Shown here piece by piece: positions 8,362 to 17,169 of a stretch of 64,000 nucleotides of DNA (the first letter of the stretch is position 1; each line of letters starts with the position of its first letter). The DNA comes from Amantichitinum ursilacus (lineage in GTDB: Bacteria; Pseudomonadota; Gammaproteobacteria; Burkholderiales; Chitinibacteraceae), in assembly GCF_001294205.1 (NCBI RefSeq), contig NZ_LAQT01000038.1:1-64000 (forward strand), read 5' to 3'. The notes beneath the pieces are model-generated. The model made no database searches. It saw only the letters and a list, made by a program, of their open reading frames with translations, and was not told where the DNA came from. The position numbers were made by a program, and so were the translations under genes.

Positions 8362-9789
8362 ATGCGTATCGTCACCCTTGCGCATGAAACCGACTTTGCC
8401 GGCTGGCGCGCTGCGGCCCGGCAGATGGCCATCGATGGCGTCGCCCCCGAACATGTGGCGTGGTGCATCGGCAGCAATGGCGGCCTGTTTGCCGATGACC
8501 CGATGCAGCACGAAATCATCGATCCGCCGCAGTTTTCGGTATCGAAACGGTTTATGCAGCTGTGCCAACGCGCGGCCTTGCATACTGATCCGGATCGTTT
8601 TGCCTTTTTGTATCGCCTGTTATGGCGCTTGCGCCAGCAACCGCAGCTGCTGGATATCGCGGTCGACCCCGACGTGGTGCGCGCCACCGGCATGGCCAAA
8701 GCCGTGCAACGCGATATGCACAAGATGACGGCGTTTGTCCGTTTTCGCGAAATTGATATCGAAGGCGGCGAGCGCTTTATGGCGTGGTTCGAACCCACCC
8801 ACCATATCGTAATGGCCACCGCGCCGTTTTTTACGCGCCGCTTTGCCAATATGGTGTGGAGCATTCTCACGCCCGAAACCAGCGTGCATTGGGATGGCCA
8901 GAAACTGCATGAACTCCCTGGCGCGCAAAAAAGCGATGTGCCCGCCGAAGACGCCAATGAAGACTTATGGCGCACCTATTACGCCAGCATATTTAATCCG
9001 GCGCGTTTGAAAGTAGCGATGATGCAATCCGAGATGCCGCGCAAATACTGGCGCAATCTGCCCGAAGCCACGCTGATCCAGCCGCTGATCAACAGCGCCG
9101 CCGCAAGGACGCAAAACATGGTCGACACCGCCGCCACCGACCCACGCAAACATCGCAAAATGGCGCCGGCCGCAGGCCCCGCCGCCGCGCCCGCGGGTTC
9201 GCTGCGTCAGTTGCAACAGGCGGCAGCGCAGTGCAAAGAATGTCCGCTGTGGCAACCGGCCACGCAGACGGTATTTGGCGAAGGCAATGCCAAAGCGCGT
9301 CTGATGCTGGTGGGCGAACAACCGGGCGATCAGGAAGATCTGGCGGGCCATCCGTTTGTGGGGCCGGCCGGGCAATTGCTCGATCGCGCGCTGGAAGAAG
9401 CCGGGCTGGACCGCGCCAGCTTGTATGTGACCAATGCGGTTAAACATTTCAAATTTGAATTGCGCGGCAAACGTCGCATCCATAGCAAACCGGGATTACG
9501 CGAAATGGCCGCCTGCCAGCACTGGCTGGATAGCGAGATTGCGGCGGTCAAGCCTGATCTGATTGTGGCGCTGGGCGCGACGGCGGCGCAGTCCTTGCTG
9601 GGGCATGGCGCAACGCTCAAGCACTATCGCGGGCAATGGACCGCGCTGGAAGACGGCCGCAAGGTGTGGGTGACGGTGCATCCGTCGTATTTATTGCGTC
9701 TGCCCGACCCGGCCGCCAAGGCCGCGGAATACGCGCAGTTTGTGGAAGACCTACGCCAGGCGGCGGCCGCGCTCAAATCCATCAGTTGA
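8362..9789 (+). CDS. udgX: DUF4130-UdgX fusion (covalent uracil-DNA binding protein)
   Basis: A two-domain protein. Residues 1 to about 250 form the DUF4130 (probable DNA metabolism) domain, which is the usual partner of the preceding radical SAM protein. Residues about 275-475 are a family-4-like uracil-DNA glycosylase with Fe-S cysteines (CKECPLW, ACQHW), the active-site loop GEQPGDQED, and VHPSYLLR at the end. The loop KRRIH (His374) is the hallmark of UdgX. In Mycobacterium smegmatis UdgX this His attacks the sugar after uracil removal and leaves the enzyme covalently bound to DNA. The start ATG at 8362 follows the radical SAM stop by 5 nt, so translation is coupled. I infer that the pair handles uracil or another base lesion together. 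Confidence in the UdgX call is high because the KRRIH loop and its surroundings are diagnostic. Confidence 0.92.
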   Translation: MRIVTLAHETDFAGWRAAARQMAIDGVAPEHVAWCIGSNGGLFADDPMQHEIIDPPQFSVSKRFMQLCQRAALHTDPDRFAFLYRLLWRLRQQPQLLDIAVDPDVVRATGMAKAVQRDMHKMTAFVRFREIDIEGGERFMAWFEPTHHIVMATAPFFTRRFANMVWSILTPETSVHWDGQKLHELPGAQKSDVPAEDANEDLWRTYYASIFNPARLKVAMMQSEMPRKYWRNLPEATLIQPLINSAAARTQNMVDTAATDPRKHRKMAPAAGPAAAPAGSLRQLQQAAAQCKECPLWQPATQTVFGEGNAKARLMLVGEQPGDQEDLAGHPFVGPAGQLLDRALEEAGLDRASLYVTNAVKHFKFELRGKRRIHSKPGLREMAACQHWLDSEIAAVKPDLIVALGATAAQSLLGHGATLKHYRGQWTALEDGRKVWVTVHPSYLLRLPDPAAKAAEYAQFVEDLRQAAAALKSIS

Positions 9790-9834
9790 GTAACGCGCGG
9801 GCCGCCCGTGGCAAGGTCAGACAAGGCCTTGCGC

Positions 9835-10326
9835 TCACAGCTTGCCCGGCCCCACCCGCTCATGAAACTCGGCAATCGATTCGGTGGAATAGCGCAAAAA
9901 TTTCTGATCACGCGGCATAAAATCCACCTCCACCCAGTCCGGCTTGAACTCCAGCATCATATGCACATGCTCGGGCGGCTTGGGCAAAGGCGTGTCGATA
10001 GCGGAAGCAAACGGGTGCACCAGGTCGGGCCATTCGGCGTCGTACACCCACAGCGCGGTGCCGCACTCGCCGCAAAAATGGCGTTCGCCGCTGCTGATAT
10101 GCGCTTGCTGGTCCTCGGGGTTCTGCACGCGCGCGTGGTACATCTTGATATGCGCCTTGCCTTCAATCTCCAGTGTTTTATACAGCGCGCCCAGATTGAT
10201 GGCATAGCCGCCACCGCCCTGGGTTTTGCGACAGATGCTGCAATAGCAACGCTGATACGGGTACGGATGCGGTGATTCCACCTTGAAAGACACGGCGCCA
10301 CATTGGCAGGAACCTTCCAGCAGCAT
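9835..10326 (-). CDS. GFA-family zinc-binding protein (CENP-V/GFA domain)
   Basis: A 163-residue single-domain protein of the glutathione-dependent formaldehyde-activating (GFA) / CENP-V family. Zinc-binding cysteines are visible as CQC near residue 7, CYCSIC near residue 27 and CGEC in mid-protein. Members have a beta-sandwich fold, and most have unknown substrates; only Gfa itself is linked to formaldehyde-glutathione condensation, and that role is disputed. The start was moved from 10383 to the ATG at 10326 because AAGGAG lies just upstream and the domain begins at MLLEGSCQCGAV. It converges on the UdgX gene with 45 nt between them and diverges from lpxO. No transfer signs. Confidence 0.85.
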   Translation of the reverse strand: MLLEGSCQCGAVSFKVESPHPYPYQRCYCSICRKTQGGGGYAINLGALYKTLEIEGKAHIKMYHARVQNPEDQQAHISSGERHFCGECGTALWVYDAEWPDLVHPFASAIDTPLPKPPEHVHMMLEFKPDWVEVDFMPRDQKFLRYSTESIAEFHERVGPGKL

Positions 10327-10606
10327 ATAAGCACTCCTTCGGTTGATGGGCAGAATGGGGGCGGTTGGCGACGGCAACCGCAAGCTTCAGTACGAAACGC
10401 CCGGCCGCCAAAGGTTTCCGTCCTTCGGCGTACTGGCTATTGCCACTAGTGGTTGTGGCCTGCCTGGCTTAAAATCACACCGTTTCGCCCGGTACAATCA
10501 AATAAGCAATCATTAATCTTGATGCGCTTTGCAATTGCCACCGGCGGTTTCTCTTTCTGTTTTATAGCTAGAACCGTCGCACCCGGTGCGCGGTACGGGG
10601 TCCGCA

Positions 10607-11521
10607 ATGGGTTCATGGTTGATCAAGGCACTGATACTGGCGCCGGTTTTGATGTCTGTGCTGTATGTGCATTTTCGTGGCCGCGAGCGTCACAAGTTCT
10701 TCAAGCAATTGTTTGATCACTCGGCCTTTGTCGCACCGATCAATGTGCTGATGTATCTGTTCTCGCGCGTGCCCACCACGCCCTATATTCCGGTCAGCTA
10801 CTTTAAGGACCTTGAGATCATCCAGGCCAACTGGGAGATGATCCGCGCCGAGGCCGAAGCGCTGCATAACGCGCAGCAAATCCGCGCCGCGCAACATAAC
10901 GATGACGCCGGTTTCAATTCGTTTTTCAAATTCGGCTGGAAACGTTTTTATCTGAAATGGTATGGCGACAGCCATCCCAGCGCCGAACAGCTTTGCCCTA
11001 AAACCGTGGCATTGGTGCGCGATCTGCCTTCGATCAAAGCGGCCATGTTTGCCTATTTGCCGGTGGATGGAAAATTGAATGCGCACCGTGATCCGTTTGC
11101 CGGTTCTTTGCGCTATCACCTGGGCTTGATTACGCCTAATGACGACCGTTGTTTTATCTCGGTGGATGGAGAGCGATATAGCTGGCGCGATGGCGAAGGC
11201 GTGGTGTTTGATGAAACCTATATTCATTGGGTGGAAAACAAGAGCGGTAAAGACCGTCTGATTTTCTTTGCGGATCTTGAGCGCCCAATGAATAACCGCA
11301 TCATGCAGGCGTTTAATGGCTGGATTGGGCGCAATCTGGTTGCGCAAGCGGCTTCGCCCAATCAGGACGGCGACAAGGTCGGTGCAATCAGCAAATTATT
11401 CCGCTATGCCGATTTGATGGGGCAACAACGTCGGCGTTTTAAACGCTGGAATCCGCGCGTATATAAATTCACGCGTATTGCGCTGATTGTAGCGGTGATC
11501 GCTTTGATTTACTGGCTTTAA
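10607..11521 (+). CDS. lpxO: LpxO-type lipid A hydroxylase (Asp/Asn beta-hydroxylase family)
   Basis: An inner-membrane Fe(II)/2-oxoglutarate dioxygenase of 304 residues, close to the roughly 302 of Salmonella LpxO, which adds a 2-hydroxyl to a secondary acyl chain of lipid A. An N-terminal membrane helix (WLIKALILAPVLMSVLYVHF) is followed by the hydroxylase domain. The iron ligands are HRD (H-x-D) and the His in ETYIHWVEN. The 2-oxoglutarate-binding Arg is likely in KDRLIFF. A second hydrophobic helix is at the C-terminus (ALIVAVIALIYWL), as in LpxO. The ATG at 10607 places the helix at the very N-terminus. It has its own terminator. A close relative of Asp/Asn hydroxylase family with another substrate cannot be excluded. 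Confidence 0.82.
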   Translation: MGSWLIKALILAPVLMSVLYVHFRGRERHKFFKQLFDHSAFVAPINVLMYLFSRVPTTPYIPVSYFKDLEIIQANWEMIRAEAEALHNAQQIRAAQHNDDAGFNSFFKFGWKRFYLKWYGDSHPSAEQLCPKTVALVRDLPSIKAAMFAYLPVDGKLNAHRDPFAGSLRYHLGLITPNDDRCFISVDGERYSWRDGEGVVFDETYIHWVENKSGKDRLIFFADLERPMNNRIMQAFNGWIGRNLVAQAASPNQDGDKVGAISKLFRYADLMGQQRRRFKRWNPRVYKFTRIALIVAVIALIYWL

Positions 11522-11549
11522 TCGGCGCGCACAAATATTCATTAGTCAT

Positions 11550-11579
11550 AAAGCGTAGGTTGCGGCCTACGCTTTTTTT
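11550..11579 (+). terminator. Terminator of lpxO
   Basis: A 10-bp stem (AAAGCGTAGG at 11550-11559, CCTACGCTTT at 11566-11575) with a 6-nt loop, followed by a run of Ts. It lies 28 nt after the lpxO stop codon and is a clean intrinsic terminator. Confidence 0.88.
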
Positions 11580-11703
11580 ATGTCTGGTCTTGCCCCGCAT
11601 TAGTGCAGAGGACGACTTAGTTAACCGGATGGCCTACGTATAGTTCATCTCACGGACTGGCCAATGCCAGCCACTCTTTTCAATAAAAAAGAAGGTGAAC
11701 AAT

Positions 11704-12246
11704 ATGCGTAAATACGCCATCCAATCGCTGATTGCTGCCGCACTGATCGCTGCTCCGGCTGTGAGCTTTGCCAAGCTGACTCACGAAGAGTACAAGACGC
11801 GCAAAGATTCGATCGACCAACGTTATGACGCCGCCAAAGACCAGTGCAAGTCGCTGTCCGGCAACGGCAAAGACGTGTGCCAGGAACAAGCCAAGGCTGA
11901 TCGCGATATCGCCGTTGCTGACCTCGACGCACAAGACAAGAACACCGACAAGGCGCGCAGCGATGCCGCCAAGCAACGCGCTAAATCGACCTACGCCGTA
12001 GCCGACGAAAAGTGTGGCGGCCTGGCGGGCAACAACAAGGACGTCTGCAAGCAAACCGCCAAGGCTGATCGCGATAAGTCGCTGGCCGATATCGATGCCA
12101 ACAAGGATCGCTACAAGGCAACCGCCAAGGCTGATCAGGAAAAGAACGACGCTGACTACAAAGTGGCCAAGGAAAAATGCGATGCATTTGCTGGCGACAA
12201 GAAAGACAGCTGCGTAAAAGAAGCCAAGGCTCAATACAACCAGTAA
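11704..12246 (+). CDS. Periplasmic Cys-containing repeat protein, unknown function
   Basis: A 180-residue exported protein. The signal peptide (residues 1 to about 22) ends in VSFA. The mature part is highly charged and built from three imperfect units, each with a cysteine pair spaced by about 10-11 residues (CKSLSGNGKDVC, CGGLAGNNKDVC, CDAFAGDKKDSC) and a helical AKADRD segment. The regular paired cysteines suggest intramolecular disulfides holding helical hairpins in the periplasm. Similar proteins in betaproteobacteria are often mislabelled TolA-like. The ATG at 11704 is preferred because GAAGG sits eight bases upstream; an in-frame GTG at 11695 overlaps that ribosome-binding site. It is flanked by terminators on both sides, so it is monocistronic. 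The function is unknown. Confidence 0.82.
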   Translation: MRKYAIQSLIAAALIAAPAVSFAKLTHEEYKTRKDSIDQRYDAAKDQCKSLSGNGKDVCQEQAKADRDIAVADLDAQDKNTDKARSDAAKQRAKSTYAVADEKCGGLAGNNKDVCKQTAKADRDKSLADIDANKDRYKATAKADQEKNDADYKVAKEKCDAFAGDKKDSCVKEAKAQYNQ

Positions 12247-12289
12247 TGGGGTGCGGGCTGCCATAGCGCGGCCATCCACCTGACCCTAC

Positions 12290-12341
12290 AACAGCCCCGA
12301 AATGGCAGTGGTTAAAACCCGCTGTTTTTCGGGGCTGTTTT
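12290..12341 (+). terminator. Terminator after the repeat protein gene
   Basis: Perfect 13-bp arms AACAGCCCCGAAA (12290-12302) and TTTCGGGGCTGTT (12327-12339), followed by Ts. The 24-nt interior can form a second small hairpin (GGTT / AACC). A closely similar hairpin occurs at 32589-32640. Confidence 0.8.
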
Positions 12342-12360
12342 GTTTGCCAGGCTCCGCTGC

Positions 12361-12548
12361 CATAGGGTGGGACTCGGCGTCCCCGTCTGGACCCACCATT
12401 CAAAGCCACGTCCCACGTCGTTGTTCCTGGCATACCACTTTGCGTGGTGGCTCTTGACCCACTATTCAAAGACACGTCCCACGTTGCTGCTCCTGGCGTA
12501 CCACTTTGCGGGGTGGGTCCAGACGGGGACGCCGAGTCCCACCCTATG
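12361..12548. repeat. Long perfect inverted repeat enclosing a tandem duplication
   Basis: The arms 12361-12397 and 12512-12548 are perfect 37-nt reverse complements. Inside are two direct copies of a roughly 65-nt unit that begins ACCCAC(C/T)ATTCAAAG and ends before GGTGG. The outer ends CATAGGGTGGG link it to the dispersed repeat family at 31.7-32.4 and 55.9-57.2 kb. It fills the gap between the repeat-protein terminator and the hybrid kinase stop. No reading frame here is convincing. Confidence 0.9.
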
Positions 12549-12552
12549 CGGT

Positions 12553-15500
12553 TCATCTGCTGGCCAGGCGGGCGCGGTGATGGCCCAACAGGCGGCTGAT
12601 GCGGGCGGCCAGGTCTTGCGGCTGGAACGGCTTCTGGATGATCTGGTCGGCGCTGAAGTCGGCCAGCAGCACCTGGTCGGCGTAGCCGGTCACAAACAGC
12701 ACCGGCAGATCGGGTTGCAGAATGCGCGCCCGGCGCGCCAGTTCGGCGCCGTTCATCACCGGCATGGCAAAGTCGGCCACCAGCACGTCGATATCGTCAT
12801 TGGTGGCAATCAGCTCCAGCGCCACCGTGCAATCGCCGGTCTGCACCACCGTGTAACCCTGATCCTGCAACACCGCCACGGTGGATTCGCGCACGTCTTC
12901 ATCATCGTCCACCACCAGCACGCGCTGTTGTCCGGTCAGATTAGCGCCGCTGCCTGGCAAGACATTAATGGCGCGGTCGCCGCTTTCTGCCTGCAGCGTG
13001 GCTGGCAAAAACACCGAAACCGTGGTGCCGCGCCCCGGAGAGGTATCGATGGTGACAGTGCCACCCGATTGCCGCGCAAAGCCATACACCTGCGCCAGCC
13101 CAAGGCCCGAGCCCTTGCCCACTTCCTTGGTGGTAAAGAACGGCTCGAAGGCGCGCGCCACTACTTCAGGCGGCATGCCGGTGCCGGTATCGCTGACGGC
13201 CAGCCGCACATATTCGCCCACCGCCAGCGCCATTTGCGCGCTGAAATCGGTATTGATCGAAACATTGTTGGTGCTGATGCGCAGCGCGCCGCCATTGGGC
13301 ATGGCATCACGCGCGTTGATGGCCAGGTTCAGCACCACCAGCTCCAGCTGGGTGATATCCACCAAGGCCGGGGCCAGATCGTCGCTAAAGGCCAGCTCCA
13401 GCTGGTTCATGCCGCCCAACGTGCTTTGCAGCAAATCGGCCATGCCCGCCAGCGTTTCATTCAGATTGACCACATGCGGTTCCAGCTTTTGCCGGCGCGC
13501 AAACGCCAGCAATTGCGCCACCAGCCGGGCGCCGCGTTCGGCGGCGGTGCGGATCATTTCCACCCGGCGTTTGCCTGGATCTTCAGTAATCACGCGGTCC
13601 AGCAGCCGCGCATTGGCCAGCACCACGGTCAGCAAATTGTTGAAGTCGTGCGCAAAGCCCGCCGTCAGTTGGCCCACCGCTTCCAGCCGCTGCATCTGGC
13701 GCAGCGTGGTTTCGACGCGTTCGCGTTCCTGGATTTGCGTCAACAGCGACCGATACGACGCCGCCAGTTCTTCGGTACGCGCCTGCACGCGCACCTCCAG
13801 CGTTTCGTTCAGGCGGCGTTGTGCTTCTTCCGACATGCGCGTGCGCGTCACATCCACGCACGAGCCAATAAAGCCCACAAAGCGATCATCGCCGGTGATA
13901 TGCGGCACGCCATGATCTTCGATCACGCGATATTCACCGTCCGCGCGCTTCAGGCGGTAATCCATGCGAAACGGCTCGCGCTGTTTGATAGCGCGTGCAT
14001 ACACGGCCAGGCAGCGCGAGACATCGTCCGGATGCACGCCCTCGGCCCAACCGTGGCCCACTTCCTGGATCAGCGTGCGGCCGGTAAACGCCAGCCACGG
14101 CCGGTTGCACCATGTACGCAGACCGGCCTCGTCCGACACCCAGATCATCACCGGCGCGGCATCGGCCACTTCGCGAAAGCGCTGTTCGCTCTGGCGCAGC
14201 GCTTCGGCCGCGCCATGGCGTGCGTACGCCTGCAGCAGCTTGCCGCGCACCCGGATCAGCAGTTGCTGCGCGCTGAAGGGCTTGACCAGATAATCGTCCG
14301 CCCCCTTCAGCAAACCATCGGCGCGCGCTTCTTCGCCGGCCTGTGCCGACAACAACAAAAACGGGGCCAGCGCCAACGCGGGCTCGGCGCGCATGGCGGC
14401 CATCAGCGCAAAGCCATCCATATCCGGCATCATCACGTCGCTGAGCACCAGCCGTGGCGGCGTGGCGCGCGCAATGCGCAGGGCTTCCGCGCCATTGCTG
14501 GCGGCCATCACGGTATAGCCCGAGCTGGCCAGCAAACGCACCAGCCAGCGACGGAAATCCAGATTGTCGTCCACCACCAGGATCAGATCGGCCCCGGCCG
14601 CACCGGTCAGCGTCGGCTCGGGTTCGGCCTCCAGCATGCCCTGGTCCAGCCATTGCGCGGCTTCATCCACATAGGCGCGGCGCGCCTGCACATTGGCCAC
14701 CTCGGTGCGCGGCGGCGGCGCTTCGCTGGCGGCGCCCCACGGCATATGCACGTTAAAGGTGGTACCCACGCCAGGCTGGCTGACAACGTCGATCTGGCCC
14801 TCCAGCAATTGCACCAGTTCGTGCACCATCGACAAACCGATGCCACTGCCTTCAAAACTGCGGCCACCGCGGCCTTCCAGACGCTGGAAACGCTGGAACA
14901 ACAAGGTCTGCTGGTCTAGCGCAATGCCTACGCCGGTGTCGGCCACCTGCAATTTGATGCCTGCGCCATCAACGTGCAGCCGCACGCTCACCGTGCCCGC
15001 CAAGGTAAATTTGAAGGCGTTCGAAAGCAGATTCAGCACGATGGTTTCCCACAGCCCGCGGTCTATCCACACGGGCTGGTCCAACGGCGGGCAATCCACC
15101 AGCAGGATCAAACCGCCCTGCTCCATCAGGCTGCGAAAACTCTCGGCCAGTTCGGCAGTAAAGCGGGCCAGATCGACCGCTTCGCGCTGCACATTCAGAT
15201 GGCCGCCTTCGATGCGCGAAAAATCGAGCAGGTTGTTCACCAGCTTCAGCAACCGCTGCTGATTGCGCACCAGCATGTCCAGCGGCTCGGTCGCCTGTTC
15301 GGCTTGCGGCAGCGCGGCCAGCTCGTTCACGGCGGCCTGGATCAGCGTGAGCGGCGTGCGGAATTCGTGGCTGATATTCGAGAAAAACACGGTCTTGGCA
15401 TGATCCAGCTCGGCCAGGCGGTCAGCGCGTTGTTGCGCTTGTTCGTGGCTTAGCGCGTGGTTCAGCGCGTTGCCAAACTGGCCCGCGATCAGATCAAACC

Positions 15501-16449
15501 AGGTGCGGTAATCGGCATCCAGCGCGCGACGCGGGCTGACACCGCACACCAGCACGCCCTGCCAGCCTTCCAGCCGCAGCGGCAACACCATCGTTTGTTC
15601 AATCGGTGCAAACCAGGGCGCGAGCGCATGTTCACCAAAACGCGCAATCACCTGCTTGAAAGCCAGGCCCGTCACCAGCTGCAGCGCTTCGGCCGCAGGC
15701 CACGGCGCGTTGGCGTCCAGCCGAAAGCGCGGCGGCGCCAGCGGGCTATCGGAGTCCAGCCCCGCCAGGCCGACGCGGGTGGCCACCTGATGCTCATCGA
15801 TCTGGTAGCACGCGGCAAACGGCACATCCAGCGGATGCGCCGCCAGCACTTTCATCGCGACGTCGATTACCGAGGCCGAATCGCGGATATCGGGCAGCGC
15901 GCCCAGGTCGCGCAGCGCGCGAAGGCGGCGTTCGGCCAGCACCTTGAAGGTGGTTTCGATGACGGGCACGATAATGCCGGCGATCGCACCGCTGTCATCG
16001 CGCACCGGGCTATAAGAAAACGAGAAAAACGTTTCTTCGGCGTAACCAAAGCGCGTCATCACCAATTGCAGATCGCGCCCCTGCACCGCATCGCCGCCCG
16101 CCAGCACGTGTTGCGCCATCGGGCCCGTCACCGGCCAGACATCCGACCACACCTGCTCCACAGGGCTACCCAGTGCCCAGGGATGCTTGTCACCCAGAAT
16201 CTGGGTGAATTCGTCGTTGTACAACATCGTGAGCTGCGGGCCCCACCACAACTGCATGGGAAAACCACACGGCACCAGTATGCCGACCGCCGTCTTCAGA
16301 CTTTGCGGCCATTGCGCGGCAGGGCCCAATGGCGTGGCCGACCAGTCCAGCGCCCGCATTTGCGCCCCCACCGCCCCGCCCCCTTGCATGAATGCCAGCG
16401 GGTGGATGGGAGGCAGGGCGGCGAGATCGCCAGCGCTCAGAGTCGTCAT
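12553..16449 (-). CDS. Hybrid histidine kinase: PAS-GAF-HK-REC-PAS-HK-REC
   Basis: A soluble sensor kinase of about 1298 residues with two complete kinase modules. The order is: PAS-like sensor (about 30-160; ATPLGPAAQWP and LYNDEFTQILG), GAF (about 180-340), HisKA 1 with ISHEFRTPL (His361) and HATPase, receiver 1 (about 618-735; VVDDN, phospho-Asp in LSDVMMPDMDG), PAS (about 760-880), kinase 2 of the AHDFNN type (about 920-1160), and receiver 2 (about 1178-1298; LVADFAMPVMNG). No membrane segment is seen. The ATG at 16449 was chosen because a further 17 residues to 16500 have no conserved content and would overlap the heme oxygenase stop. It lies 43 nt after the heme oxygenase gene on the same strand. 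The C-terminal half closely resembles that of the kinase at 17619-20018, suggesting duplication. The signal is unknown; the context suggests a light or redox pathway. Confidence 0.9.
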   Translation of the reverse strand: MTTLSAGDLAALPPIHPLAFMQGGGAVGAQMRALDWSATPLGPAAQWPQSLKTAVGILVPCGFPMQLWWGPQLTMLYNDEFTQILGDKHPWALGSPVEQVWSDVWPVTGPMAQHVLAGGDAVQGRDLQLVMTRFGYAEETFFSFSYSPVRDDSGAIAGIIVPVIETTFKVLAERRLRALRDLGALPDIRDSASVIDVAMKVLAAHPLDVPFAACYQIDEHQVATRVGLAGLDSDSPLAPPRFRLDANAPWPAAEALQLVTGLAFKQVIARFGEHALAPWFAPIEQTMVLPLRLEGWQGVLVCGVSPRRALDADYRTWFDLIAGQFGNALNHALSHEQAQQRADRLAELDHAKTVFFSNISHEFRTPLTLIQAAVNELAALPQAEQATEPLDMLVRNQQRLLKLVNNLLDFSRIEGGHLNVQREAVDLARFTAELAESFRSLMEQGGLILLVDCPPLDQPVWIDRGLWETIVLNLLSNAFKFTLAGTVSVRLHVDGAGIKLQVADTGVGIALDQQTLLFQRFQRLEGRGGRSFEGSGIGLSMVHELVQLLEGQIDVVSQPGVGTTFNVHMPWGAASEAPPPRTEVANVQARRAYVDEAAQWLDQGMLEAEPEPTLTGAAGADLILVVDDNLDFRRWLVRLLASSGYTVMAASNGAEALRIARATPPRLVLSDVMMPDMDGFALMAAMRAEPALALAPFLLLSAQAGEEARADGLLKGADDYLVKPFSAQQLLIRVRGKLLQAYARHGAAEALRQSEQRFREVADAAPVMIWVSDEAGLRTWCNRPWLAFTGRTLIQEVGHGWAEGVHPDDVSRCLAVYARAIKQREPFRMDYRLKRADGEYRVIEDHGVPHITGDDRFVGFIGSCVDVTRTRMSEEAQRRLNETLEVRVQARTEELAASYRSLLTQIQERERVETTLRQMQRLEAVGQLTAGFAHDFNNLLTVVLANARLLDRVITEDPGKRRVEMIRTAAERGARLVAQLLAFARRQKLEPHVVNLNETLAGMADLLQSTLGGMNQLELAFSDDLAPALVDITQLELVVLNLAINARDAMPNGGALRISTNNVSINTDFSAQMALAVGEYVRLAVSDTGTGMPPEVVARAFEPFFTTKEVGKGSGLGLAQVYGFARQSGGTVTIDTSPGRGTTVSVFLPATLQAESGDRAINVLPGSGANLTGQQRVLVVDDDEDVRESTVAVLQDQGYTVVQTGDCTVALELIATNDDIDVLVADFAMPVMNGAELARRARILQPDLPVLFVTGYADQVLLADFSADQIIQKPFQPQDLAARISRLLGHHRARLASR

Positions 16450-16492
16450 TTGATTACCAGTTACTGATACAACTTTCGGAGTGACTACACGT

Positions 16493-17059
16493 TCAGGCAA
16501 GTGTCGGTTCGATCACGGCGGGACGATAGCGTTGGGCGGCGTCGGCAAATACGTCGAATACCTGCAAAGCGGCAGTACGCAAATCAGGCACGCTGTCCGG
16601 CGGCAACTGGTCCAGCTTGTCCACAAAGCGCGGCCACAGCGGCAGCTCGGCGTGGTGGGTTAGATATTGGGTGGCGGCATGCAGGCTGCGGTCTTCGGCG
16701 GCCAGCACGTGGCGCGCCAGAAACTTTGCGCCCAGGCGCGAGCCTTCCAGCACATAGGCAGCGCCTGCCAGGCCTTTGATGTCGATGGCAGGTACGGCCA
16801 ACGGCGCCGGGCGGCTCAAGCCCAGTTGCGCCAGATCAGCGGCCAGCGCGTCGCGGCGGCGGCGCTCGGGCCAGTCGGTCAGCCAGTTGGCGATGCCCAA
16901 GGCTTCGAGGCGCTCTTCCAACGGAAACAATGCTGCAGCGTGCGCCAGCAAAAATGCTTCGTAACCGCTGCGGGTGGCCAGCGCAAAGCCAGAGAACGCG
17001 CGGTCCACCGCCTCGTGCCGGTCTTCCGTCGCCAGTTTCAGATCCATTCTGATTGACAT
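16493..17059 (-). CDS. bphO: Heme oxygenase supplying biliverdin to bacteriophytochrome
   Basis: A 188-residue BphO-type heme oxygenase. It opens heme to biliverdin IX-alpha, CO and iron, and biliverdin is the chromophore of bacteriophytochromes such as the one at 20545-22818. The family pattern is visible: an N-terminal LKLATEDRHEAVDRAFSG with the proximal His, and the distal helix GAAYVLEGSRLGAKFL with the conserved Gly-rich kink. The ATG at 17059 is preceded by AAGGAG at five bases, which is better than the upstream candidate at 17077. It is followed 43 nt later by the large hybrid kinase, and the two probably share a transcript. Its location about 3.5 kb from bphP with only two-component genes between supports the chromophore role. 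Confidence 0.88.
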   Translation of the reverse strand: MSIRMDLKLATEDRHEAVDRAFSGFALATRSGYEAFLLAHAAALFPLEERLEALGIANWLTDWPERRRRDALAADLAQLGLSRPAPLAVPAIDIKGLAGAAYVLEGSRLGAKFLARHVLAAEDRSLHAATQYLTHHAELPLWPRFVDKLDQLPPDSVPDLRTAALQVFDVFADAAQRYRPAVIEPTLA

Positions 17060-17169
17060 GATTCTCCTTAAGGGCATTATCTGTTACGAGAAAAATGCGC
17101 TAGCCTGAAAGCTAACCGTCATCTGGTTCTACACATCCTTTATTAAACCACCTACCTGTTTACACCACC

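Noticed and set aside
12340-14919. Long plus-strand reading frame opposite the first hybrid kinase
   Set aside because: It is a shadow of the kinase coding strand: it has no domain, a composition rich in His, Gln and Arg, and crosses the inverted repeat. Similar long antisense frames opposite 17754-19373, 23792-25552 and 28558-30138 were rejected for the same reason.
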